Source: CAIZGX01 sp044374295
Lineage (GTDB): Bacteria > Bacteroidota > Bacteroidia > Flavobacteriales_D > Sanyastnellaceae
Direction: 5' to 3'
Assembly: GCA_044374295.1 (NCBI GenBank)
Contig: JBILOU010000050.1
Location: forward strand, 1 to 15,620
DNA length: 15,620 bases
Shown: positions 1 to 6,700 of the stretch, piece by piece
Numbering within the stretch: position 1 is the stretch's first letter
Layout: each line of letters opens with the position of its first letter
Notes under the pieces: model-generated
What the model was told of the DNA's origin: nothing
What the model saw: only the letters and a program-made list of their open reading frames with translations
Databases searched by the model: none
Translations under genes and position numbers: made by a program

Positions 1-1009
1 TTTCTTCCCCTCTCTCACCTTCTCTTACCTCTTTGTATCCTTTGCTCTCTTGATTCCCGAAAGAATCTCCAATGCGTCTATTCGGAACTGGAAGTTTCTT
101 CGCGGTGTATGGCTTGCGCACATCGTCGGTTGGCTTGTCCTTCCAATTTTCAATATCGCGTGGTGTTGGCTTCTGGCCGTCGGTCAACAGCTTCACACCG
201 AACTTCATTAAGTCTACTTTCTCTTGCTTGTACAACAATCCCGCTGCTTTCTTAAAGGTCTTCTTCGACATGCGAAGACGGATTTTAATTTCATCAGGAT
301 CACTGTCGTCGTTCAAACGAATGTAACCGCCGTTGTTCTCCAAGAACTCTAACAAACGAGCAGCAGCATCTTCAATCAGATCTACTCCTTCCTTCTGCAT
401 ACTTACTACCACATCTTTCCCTTCAATCTTGCGCACGTATCCTTTCACTTTATCGCCTTCAGAAACGCGACTCATAATTTCTTGTTGGAAGATGATACCC
501 TGATATTTTCCATTTACAATCACCTTTCTTCCCACTTCCAATTTCTCGAAAATGGTCATTTCAATTTCATCACCGCGTTTGAAGTCTGGAACTTCTTTCA
601 AGTGATTGAAAATTTTCGTTGTTCCGAAAAGTCTATGGTTCGCAGAATCGTAACAAAGCATGATTAGCGCCTTGCGATTCGTAAGAAGTTCTTGTCTTTG
701 CTCTCTCTTGGGAATAAGGACGTCGCGCCCCACTCCGATATTAATGAATGCACCTAAATCGTTTGAATTTAGAATGGTGAATATTCCCATTTCGCCTACC
801 TGAATTTCAGGAATACGAGTTGTTGCTTCTAGTTCTTTTCTGTCGTTGAAGTAGCTGAAAATCTTCAGCGTTTGTCCCAATACAACACCTTTTGTATCAA
901 TTTTATTTAATGGAATTTCTTCGTGGTCGTTTCCAACAAAAACTCCTTCTTCACTGATTGAAGTGACCATTAACTCTTGAATGGCGCCCGGACGCAAATA
1001 ATCTGTCAT
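1..1009 (-). CDS. CvfB-like S1-domain RNA-binding protein (3' end outside window)
   Basis: The minus strand is open from an ATG at 1009 to the window edge (336 codons, no stop), so the C-terminus is missing. Residues 1-205 read as a series of S1-like OB folds; residues 68-105 (VGEMGIFTILN, then LGAFINIGVGRDVLIP) resemble the S1 strand pattern. Residues about 210-278 look like the winged helix of CvfB/YitL proteins, with RLRMSKKTFKKAAGLLYKQ at 244-262 as the recognisable signature. CvfB proteins bind RNA in the cytoplasm and affect virulence or expression in staphylococci; the role here is unknown. The N-terminal third is diverged from typical CvfB. From about residue 280 there is a charged, Lys/Arg/Glu-rich tail beyond the usual family length. 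The gene is divergent from the T9SS protein at 1111. The family call is from motif memory, not a search. Confidence 0.75.
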   Translation of the reverse strand, partial: MTDYLRPGAIQELMVTSISEEGVFVGNDHEEIPLNKIDTKGVVLGQTLKIFSYFNDRKELEATTRIPEIQVGEMGIFTILNSNDLGAFINIGVGRDVLIPKREQRQELLTNRKALIMLCYDSANHRLFGTTKIFNHLKEVPDFKRGDEIEMTIFEKLEVGRKVIVNGKYQGIIFQQEIMSRVSEGDKVKGYVRKIEGKDVVVSMQKEGVDLIEDAAARLLEFLENNGGYIRLNDDSDPDEIKIRLRMSKKTFKKAAGLLYKQEKVDLMKFGVKLLTDGQKPTPRDIENWKDKPTDDVRKPYTAKKLPVPNRRIGDSFGNQESKGYKEVREGERGEE

Positions 1010-1013
1010 AATG

Positions 1014-1042
1014 CAAAGTAAGTTCAGAACGGCTGAATTCAA
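1014..1042 (-). promoter_or_regulatory. Bacteroidota-type promoter of the CvfB-like gene, nearly leaderless
   Basis: Read on the minus strand, TTG (1042-1040) is followed after 18 bases by TTACTTTG (1021-1014), one mismatch from the TAnnTTTG -7 consensus of Bacteroidota. Only four bases (CATT) separate the -7 box from the ATG at 1009. Transcription from this box would therefore start at or within a few bases of the start codon. Confidence 0.55.
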
Positions 1043-1061
1043 GGTGTTTTCGCTATTTAGT

Positions 1062-1092
1062 TTTCAGACTTCGCTTGTTCGTCTTACATTTG
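1062..1092 (+). promoter_or_regulatory. Bacteroidota-type promoter of the T9SS/SprB-repeat gene
   Basis: TACATTTG at 1085-1092 matches the TAnnTTTG -7 consensus fully. The -33 element is weak (TTT at 1062-1064, spacer 20). It lies 18 bases before the ATG at 1111, giving an expected leader of roughly a dozen bases. It is back to back with the minus-strand promoter at 1014-1042, so this 101-base gap holds both divergent promoters. Confidence 0.5.
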
Positions 1093-1110
1093 ATGTACTA
1101 ACCTTATGCC

Positions 1111-2748
1111 ATGAAATCGTTTTTATTCGCCACTTCATTTGTATTATTCGCTGTATTGAATAGCCAAGCGCAATGCGCTGCGGGAGAGACAGCTGTGACT
1201 TTTATAATGCACACAGACGCATGGGCGTATGAGAATTATTGGCAATTGAATTTAGCCGGAACCGGTTGTACAGACCTTCCGATTGTTGAAGGCGCTAACT
1301 TGAACGTAGGCTGCGCAGGAACCGAATCGGATAACAGTCCGAATGGATATGCAGACAATACCGTCATAACAGAGGGACCTTTTTGTCTAATTAACAATAC
1401 AGCGTATGAACTGGTTTATGTGGACTCCTATGGAGATGGCGGATTGGTGATTGAAGTTTTTGAAAACGGAGCGCTTACCCATGTATACTCTGGTGGCGGT
1501 GATGGGAACACCTGGACGTTCACGATTGGTGTAAGCACGGCTCCTGCTTATGACAGTCCATGCAGCGCAGTTGAAATTACAGCAGACGGCCCTTCTTTGC
1601 TATTGAACAATACCGATGCTATAGCAGGGTTTGGTGAAATTGCTCCGGCAGGAGTTGACTGCGGAGTATACGGTTTTTGGTGTGAAGGAAATTCGACTAA
1701 TTCTATTTGGGCGAAGTTCATTCCGACAACGAATGCAACTTCATTCGAAGTAACGACTTGTAATCCAGGAACCACAACTGATACACAGGTTGCGATATAC
1801 AAAGTAACGGACTGCTCGAATTTCGAAACCTTTGAATTGGTCAGTTCAAATGACGACATGCTCGGAGGTTGTTCTTCTGGGGAGTACTATGCGTCACAAA
1901 CATATACTTCTTGTTTGGAGGCAGGCCAATTGTATCTGATTCAATTAGACGGTTGGGAAGGCGATGTTGGTGACATTGAATTGTCGGTACATACCTACAG
2001 CAGTTCTATTTCGTGGGACGCTCTGGTTGATGGGATTTCTTGTCCCTTAGACAAAGGAGAAAACGGAGACGGAAGTGTTTATCCATATAGCATTGGCGCA
2101 GGAGCGAACTTCACTTCAGTTTGGACAGGTCCTTTCGGTTACACTTCCAACAATCAATATTTACAAAACGTTGATCCAGGAACATACACCTTAACTGCAA
2201 CAACAGGTTGCGGAGAAGTGCACACACAAACATTCGATATTGTTCAGCCAGAACCTTGGATGGTTACGACCAACATTATTCTTCCGAGCTGCGACGTAAA
2301 TAACGATGCGGCAATTGAAGTGAATGTTGCCGGAGCAACAGGACCCTATGAATTTTCTTGGACAGACGGCTCAGGTACGCCTCTCGCGGCAACTAATCCA
2401 TTAACCGGAATTGGGATAGGAATTTACAATATGGTCATCACGGATGATAACGAATGTACCTATCCATACTCATTCACAATTACCGATTGCGTTGGCATTG
2501 AAGAAATGGAATTGGCTTCTATAAATGTTTTTCCAAATCCTTCTTACGGGTTATTCACCATCAGTCACGACGTTTTGAAAAACGCCTCATGGAGTATGTA
2601 TGACATCTCTGGAAAATTAGTTCATTCAGAAAGAATTGCATCAGGAAGTACATCAACCTTGGTGAATGTAAATGTTCCTGCGGGCGTTTATTCCTTGCGT
2701 ATCCTTGCTGAAGATATGCAGCTTCAGAAGAGTGTTGTTGTGGAGTAA
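1111..2748 (+). CDS. T9SS-exported modular surface/secreted protein with SprB-like repeats
   Basis: This 545-residue protein starts with a Sec signal peptide (hydrophobic core FLFATSFVLFAVL, cleavage near SQAQ, residues 18-21). Residues 25-140 form a beta-rich module with a VDSYGDGG turn (104-111). Residues 150-293 look like a pre-peptidase C-terminal-like domain: Cys-rich, with SIWAKF (198-203), QVAIYKVTDC (226-235), SSNDD (245-249) and LYLIQLDGWEGDVGDIEL (274-291). Two SprB-type repeats follow at about 306-380 and 384-460, each with a Cys, a PY or PFGY turn, a W and a GxY motif. The C-terminus (466-545) is a type A T9SS sorting domain with INVFPNPSYG (471-480), MYDISGKLV (496-504) and PAGVYSLRI (523-531). 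It should cross the outer membrane by T9SS and be surface-bound or released. No catalytic residues are evident, so adhesion or binding is an inference. It converges on the threonine aldolase gene with 13 bases between the stops. Confidence 0.85.
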   Translation: MKSFLFATSFVLFAVLNSQAQCAAGETAVTFIMHTDAWAYENYWQLNLAGTGCTDLPIVEGANLNVGCAGTESDNSPNGYADNTVITEGPFCLINNTAYELVYVDSYGDGGLVIEVFENGALTHVYSGGGDGNTWTFTIGVSTAPAYDSPCSAVEITADGPSLLLNNTDAIAGFGEIAPAGVDCGVYGFWCEGNSTNSIWAKFIPTTNATSFEVTTCNPGTTTDTQVAIYKVTDCSNFETFELVSSNDDMLGGCSSGEYYASQTYTSCLEAGQLYLIQLDGWEGDVGDIELSVHTYSSSISWDALVDGISCPLDKGENGDGSVYPYSIGAGANFTSVWTGPFGYTSNNQYLQNVDPGTYTLTATTGCGEVHTQTFDIVQPEPWMVTTNIILPSCDVNNDAAIEVNVAGATGPYEFSWTDGSGTPLAATNPLTGIGIGIYNMVITDDNECTYPYSFTITDCVGIEEMELASINVFPNPSYGLFTISHDVLKNASWSMYDISGKLVHSERIASGSTSTLVNVNVPAGVYSLRILAEDMQLQKSVVVE

Positions 2749-2761
2749 ACCCTTCGTCTAA

Positions 2762-3784
2762 TTACAATCCCTGAAGTTTCTCTATCAGTTCTTGAACTTG
2801 GTTTGAAGAGACGTTTCTGTGAAATACAAATCGAAGCCAAACAGGTCCAAACGGGAAGCATTTAATTCCAACAGCATTTAATTTCTCAATCATCTCTGAT
2901 GAAGAATTGCTTGTTGGTCTCCAGATTACAATGTTCGTTTCAACCGGCATAATCTCGGCGCAATAAGCAACCGAACTTAAAACACTTCCAATTGCTTTCG
3001 CATGCGCATGGTCTTCATGCAAGCGGAAACGTTCTACCTTCATGGCATGCAGACCAGCTGCAGCAAGGAATCCAACTTGACGCATACCTCCGCCCATACT
3101 CTTTCTGCGGCGCCGTGCTTTCAAGATAAATTCTTTCGAGCCTACCAAGAAGCTTCCAACCGGAGCTGAAAGACCTTTGCTTAAACAAACGCTTATGGAG
3201 TCATAAGCCTTCGCGTATTCTGCAGGAGTCATCTTCGTTTCTTCCAAGGCGTTAAACAATCGCGCGCCATCGCAATGCAAAGCCATTCCATTCGCTTTAC
3301 ATACTTCTTGAATTTTCAAAATCTCATTGAAATCCCAAATAGCTCCTCCGCCTTTGTTCACGGTATCTTCCGTGCATACCAAAGACGTGTTCGGCAAGTG
3401 TACATCTGCTCTGTTGTTGATGTTCGCTTTTACTTGCTCTGCAGTGAACATCCCGCGCGGACCTTCTATTAAACGGACAGAACTTCCACTGTTCAATGCT
3501 ATTCCTCCGCCTTCATAAATATAAATGTGCGCTAGGTTGCTGCAAATCACTTCGTCTCCCGGACGCGTATGCACATTGATCGCAATTTGATTCGACTGCG
3601 TTCCGCTTGTACAGAATAACGCTGCTTCCATACCGAATAATTCTGCCGCGTATGCTTCCAATTCGTTGACCGTTGGATCCTCTCCGAAAACATCATCGCC
3701 CACTTGCGCTTCAAACATGGCCTTTCTCATTTCATCTGAAGGAAGAGTGAAGGTGTCGCTGCGTAAATCAATTATATTCGCCAT
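2762..3784 (-). CDS. ltaE: Low-specificity L-threonine aldolase-type PLP enzyme
   Basis: This 340-residue fold-type I PLP protein is of normal length for the beta-eliminating-lyase family that cleaves L-threonine or L-allo-threonine to glycine and acetaldehyde in the cytoplasm. Visible signatures are IDLRSDTFTLPSDEMR (5-20), the phosphate-cup motif CTSGTQSNQ (58-66), H86 expected to stack on PLP, HCDGARLFNA (170-179) with D172 for the pyridine nitrogen and R175 for the carboxylate, and the Schiff-base lysine K203 in CLSKGLSAPVGS. The canonical ENTHN motif reads EDTVN (139-143), so the second active-site histidine is a valine; this may be a lineage variant or may change specificity. The ATG lies 2 bases from the divergent protease ATG. 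Its likely promoter sits inside the protease gene. Confidence 0.9.
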   Translation of the reverse strand: MANIIDLRSDTFTLPSDEMRKAMFEAQVGDDVFGEDPTVNELEAYAAELFGMEAALFCTSGTQSNQIAINVHTRPGDEVICSNLAHIYIYEGGGIALNSGSSVRLIEGPRGMFTAEQVKANINNRADVHLPNTSLVCTEDTVNKGGGAIWDFNEILKIQEVCKANGMALHCDGARLFNALEETKMTPAEYAKAYDSISVCLSKGLSAPVGSFLVGSKEFILKARRRRKSMGGGMRQVGFLAAAGLHAMKVERFRLHEDHAHAKAIGSVLSSVAYCAEIMPVETNIVIWRPTSNSSSEMIEKLNAVGIKCFPFGPVWLRFVFHRNVSSNQVQELIEKLQGL

Positions 3785-3786
3785 AG

Positions 3787-5433
3787 ATGAATTCTTTTTT
3801 CAGTTCGAACAAAATTAATCGGAATAGTGCTATTCCAATTTTTCTTTGGCTAGCATTTTCGCTTGCCGTTTCGAATGTCGTTTCTGCACAGCAATGGGGC
3901 TATGTGGTGTTCAAGGACAAAGGACTTTATGACAATTCCTATCAAAATAATTTTTCTGCAGCAGCAATCGAACGCCGGTTTCTTCAAAACATTCCGTGGG
4001 ACGAACGCGATGTTCCTGTGCATGAAGAATACATTTCAATTATTGAAAATTATACAGACAGCACCTTTGGCACAAGCCGTTGGCTGAATGCAGCGGTTGT
4101 TCGAGCCTCTGAAATGAATTGGAAAAGAATAGCCGCTCTTCCTTTCGTTCTTGAAGTGGAATTCCTTCAAGAGCAATCGGTGCTGGCCGCCGAATTTCCA
4201 ACTACGAACTACCTTCCTTCAGAAATTTCCGACTATCAAGTAAAGGAAGCGAAAACTCAACTTGATTTGCTTGAACCCACCCAATTCAGCGAGCGCGAGT
4301 TATTCGGAAAGAACACCATTATCGCTGTATTCGATGCGGGGTTTACTAATGCCGATGATCTTGAGCAACTCTCGCATTTGTTCAAGAACAATCAAATCAT
4401 TGAAACCAAAGACTTCTTAAAGAAAACGGCAGGTGTCTATTCTCACTCCGTTCACGGAACTGAAGTCCTAACTTTTCTAGCAGGAAAAACCGACTCTATT
4501 CAATATGGATTGGCATCTGAAGCCAAATATCTCCTTGCGCGTGTTACTCCGAATATGGGATTCTTCCGTTTTCTAAACGACGTGCAATGGATTCAAGCGT
4601 TGGAATGGGCCGATGAAAAAGGAGCGAGCTTGGTGAATTCTTCGTTGAGCTTTACCAATCAATTGTATGAACGAAAAGATTTGAATGGAAGAACTTGCAA
4701 AATAAGCATTGCCGCCAACACGGCTATGGACAAAGGAATTCTGGTGGTAAATGCTGCCGGAAATGAATTTCAAAACGGATGGGAAATCATAGGTGCTCCT
4801 GCAGATGCTGAACGCATTTTAACTGTTGGATCCGTTGATCCCAAAACAGGATACATCTCAAGTTTCAGCTCTGTAGGCCCCACTGCAGACGGAAGGTTGA
4901 AGCCTGATGTTTGCGCACCGGGTGAACTTTTATATCCAGATGGAGATGAATTCAAACACATACAAGGGACATCCTTCGCAACGCCTTTGGTATGCGGATT
5001 CGCGGCGTGCGTTCGCCAACTTCATCCAGAATGGAACACTGAAAAACTTTGGACTGAAATTAGAAAAAGTGGATCGCTTTACCCTTACTTCGATTACGCA
5101 CATGGATTCGGAATTCCCAGAGCGAGTTATTTCTTTTTAGAAGACCAAAAAGAACAGAACATCTATTCGGTTCAATTCAATGAAATCGATACGTTAAACT
5201 GCAACAACCTCTTAACCATATCACGTAACGATGGTGAAGAAATTCTGGAAGAGTATTCTTCACCGGTTGCATTCATTCAATTTGTAAAAGCTACAGGTGA
5301 AGTATTCAAATACAACGTCACCCGTCCGCTCAACAAAGTCATTGCTTCAATTCCTTCGGAAGAATATAAAGGCTGTAAACTCCGTGTAGTCTACGACCGC
5401 CACTTCTTCGAAATTCCCATTCCCGAGCAATGA
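3787..5433 (+). CDS. Secreted subtilisin-like serine protease (S8 family)
   Basis: This 548-residue protein has a signal peptide (basic n-region with K9 and R12, hydrophobic stretch about 15-33, cleavage near SAQQ 33-36). It then has a propeptide-like region (about 37-150) and a subtilase domain (about 172-450). The catalytic triad is complete: D183 in IAVFDAGF, H223 in HSVHGTEV, S396 in QGTSFATPLV, with oxyanion N326 in NAAGNE. GRLKPDVCAPG (369-379) is also typical. The final ~95 residues are an unassigned beta-rich tail and lack the T9SS PNP-type sorting motif, so the export end-point (periplasm or outside) is unclear. The ATG at 3787 is the only one that keeps the signal peptide. A weak -7-like TATATTCG lies at 3773-3780 inside the divergent aldolase gene. 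The stop overlaps the next start by 4 bases (ATGA), suggesting translational coupling. Confidence 0.92.
   Translation: MNSFFSSNKINRNSAIPIFLWLAFSLAVSNVVSAQQWGYVVFKDKGLYDNSYQNNFSAAAIERRFLQNIPWDERDVPVHEEYISIIENYTDSTFGTSRWLNAAVVRASEMNWKRIAALPFVLEVEFLQEQSVLAAEFPTTNYLPSEISDYQVKEAKTQLDLLEPTQFSERELFGKNTIIAVFDAGFTNADDLEQLSHLFKNNQIIETKDFLKKTAGVYSHSVHGTEVLTFLAGKTDSIQYGLASEAKYLLARVTPNMGFFRFLNDVQWIQALEWADEKGASLVNSSLSFTNQLYERKDLNGRTCKISIAANTAMDKGILVVNAAGNEFQNGWEIIGAPADAERILTVGSVDPKTGYISSFSSVGPTADGRLKPDVCAPGELLYPDGDEFKHIQGTSFATPLVCGFAACVRQLHPEWNTEKLWTEIRKSGSLYPYFDYAHGFGIPRASYFFLEDQKEQNIYSVQFNEIDTLNCNNLLTISRNDGEEILEEYSSPVAFIQFVKATGEVFKYNVTRPLNKVIASIPSEEYKGCKLRVVYDRHFFEIPIPEQ
3810..3838 (-). promoter_or_regulatory. 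Promoter of the threonine aldolase gene, inside protease signal-peptide codons
   Basis: On the minus strand, TTG (3838-3836), an 18-base spacer and TAATTTTG (3817-3810) match the Bacteroidota -33/-7 consensus without mismatch. The box lies 25 bases before the aldolase ATG at 3784. The whole promoter falls inside protease codons 8-18, so the two genes share this DNA for coding and for control. Confidence 0.65.
3821..3836. repeat. Perfect dyad in the aldolase promoter spacer (possible operator)
   Basis: GGAATAGTGCTATTCC is a perfect inverted repeat with 7-base arms and a 2-base centre. It occupies nearly all of the spacer between the -33 and -7 elements of the minus-strand promoter, touching the -33 TTG. 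A second perfect palindrome, GTTCGAAC (3803-3810), overlaps the end of the -7 box and the start-site region. The position suits a repressor or MerR-like site, but a dyad this short can arise by chance. Confidence 0.35.
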
Positions 5434-6164
5434 AGATCATAATCACCAATATCATTGCCGCATTGCTTTCGCTGGGATTATCGGCGCAGACGATTCTATT
5501 CGAGTCTACCATAGACTCTGTCATGAAGCGGACCCGCGACTACAAATTAACGGGAGTAAACATTGACAATTACTCTTCCTATTATTATGAAATTGGAAGT
5601 TTCATTCCGAACAACAAGCAGCTGGCTAAAAACGAAAAACTTGAACTTGGAAGAAGTTTTTCTTTCGGCTACACCTTCAAAAAAGATATCGCTAAAATGT
5701 CTTCTCTTGTTTTTGGAACTAGCTATTTCCGCAGGACGCAGCGATTGAATTCGGATTATCCTGTTCAATCTTTCGAGCCCGACAGCACTTGGAACCGCGC
5801 GAAATACAGTTCCAATGCGGTGAACGCACAAGTACGTTTGCGCAAATACCTCATAAAGCACGGCAATCAGACCAACAGTTACCTTGAATGGGCCGTGGAG
5901 GGATTTTATTTTTTAAATAGTCGTTATGTCGGAGTGAAAAAGATAGACGACCTCAAGTTGAAACGCATTGAAAACAATCCGAACGGATTCAACAAATGGC
6001 AATACGCCTCTTCATTAAAAATTAGTTTTAGCACATTGGCATTTGGACTGCGTTATTTCCCGAAGCCTCTTTTTTCAAGTGGAAAATATATTGCTGAAGA
6101 TTATGGGAATTGGAGTTTCTATTTCACGGTGAATCTTCCTGGAACCAACAGCAAGAAAAAATAA
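5430..6164 (+). CDS. Hypothetical secreted, possibly outer-membrane beta-barrel protein
   Basis: This 244-residue protein has an N-terminal Sec signal (IITNIIAALLSLGLSAQ, cleavage near residue 19). I do not recognise the mature part. It shows alternating short aromatic/hydrophobic strands, for example SFSFGYTFKK, SSLVFGTSYF, YLEWAVEGFYFLNSR, SSLKISFSTLAFGLRYF and NWSFYFTVNL, ending in a strand followed by a short lysine tail. That pattern suits a small outer-membrane barrel. Its ATG overlaps the protease stop by 4 bases, so the two are probably co-translated; the protein may anchor, receive or be protected from the protease, which is inference only. It converges with the HsdR-N-like gene with 2 bases between the stops. 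Confidence 0.7.
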   Translation: MKIIITNIIAALLSLGLSAQTILFESTIDSVMKRTRDYKLTGVNIDNYSSYYYEIGSFIPNNKQLAKNEKLELGRSFSFGYTFKKDIAKMSSLVFGTSYFRRTQRLNSDYPVQSFEPDSTWNRAKYSSNAVNAQVRLRKYLIKHGNQTNSYLEWAVEGFYFLNSRYVGVKKIDDLKLKRIENNPNGFNKWQYASSLKISFSTLAFGLRYFPKPLFSSGKYIAEDYGNWSFYFTVNLPGTNSKKK

Positions 6165-6166
6165 CT

Positions 6167-6616
6167 TCAAATCACAAACTTCCATTCAGAAGTCTCGTTG
6201 TGCCATTTACCTGTTCCCAATTCAACGTTCACTTCACACAAGGCGTGCTCGTGTCCATTCGAGATAAATAACCAAGGAGCCTTCAACACTGAATTGTATC
6301 GTAAGGTCTGACTTAAAACGGAGTCATTTATTTTCACTGTGGGTGATTTAAATTCAGCAATCAGCAAAGGACATGCTTCGCGGGTGAATAAAACCAAATC
6401 TGCTCTTCGTTTCATTCCGTGAAAAACAACTTCAGCCTCTACTCCAACTCTTCCTTTCGGGAAATTCAAATCGTTTACAAAAAAGTGAATGGCATGTTGA
6501 CGAACAAATTCTTCCGGAGTTAAAGCGACCCACTTGTTACGAACAATGTCCCAAACCTCGCGCGAAGCTTCTCCGCGAATGCGGAAGGAATAAGAGGGAA
6601 AATGGAAATTGAGCAT
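6167..6616 (-). CDS. Solitary HsdR-N-like PD-(D/E)XK domain protein
   Basis: This 149-residue protein matches the N-terminal domain of type I restriction R subunits (HSDR_N_2 type), standing alone with no helicase, HsdM or HsdS nearby. The nuclease-fold signature is visible: an acidic residue around E60, D73 in RRADLVLF, E88 and K90 in IAEFKS, and QxxxY at Q103-Y107 in SQTLRYN. It may keep nuclease chemistry or only the DNA-binding fold. Such single-domain proteins occur beside holA in Bacteroidota genomes as I remember them, which would argue for a housekeeping or repair role rather than restriction. The start at 6616 is 84 bases from the divergent holA ATG. A minus-strand -7-like sequence (CTAATTTG) lies near 6635 but is poor. 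Confidence 0.8.
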   Translation of the reverse strand: MLNFHFPSYSFRIRGEASREVWDIVRNKWVALTPEEFVRQHAIHFFVNDLNFPKGRVGVEAEVVFHGMKRRADLVLFTREACPLLIAEFKSPTVKINDSVLSQTLRYNSVLKAPWLFISNGHEHALCEVNVELGTGKWHNETSEWKFVI

Positions 6617-6662
6617 AAAATTCGGTTGTGCAAATTAGTGTATATTTTTCAAGATTGAAATG

Positions 6663-6694
6663 TTGTACCGCGACAAGACTATTGCCGATATTTG
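6663..6694 (+). promoter_or_regulatory. Candidate holA promoter, nearly leaderless
   Basis: TTG at 6663-6665 and GATATTTG at 6687-6694 resemble the -33 and -7 elements (one mismatch in the -7 box, spacer 21). The TTTG ends only six bases before the ATG at 6701. The transcript would begin at or just before the start codon. Confidence 0.45.
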
Positions 6695-6700
6695 CAAGAC

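Noticed and set aside
482..667. Open frame on the plus strand opposite the CvfB-like gene
   Set aside because: The minus frame is open through the whole region with recognisable S1 and winged-helix motifs; this frame shows none.
1022..1039. TTCAG-N5-CTGAA inverted repeat in the CvfB-like gene promoter spacer
   Set aside because: Five-base arms are expected often by chance; not strong enough to call an operator.
6167..6616. Remnant of a type I restriction-modification locus
   Set aside because: The gene is complete with its own start and stop, and no hsdM, hsdS or helicase fragments lie around it.
6692..6700. TTG start for holA at 6692
   Set aside because: The TTG is part of the probable -7 element; ATG 6701 fits the family N-terminus.
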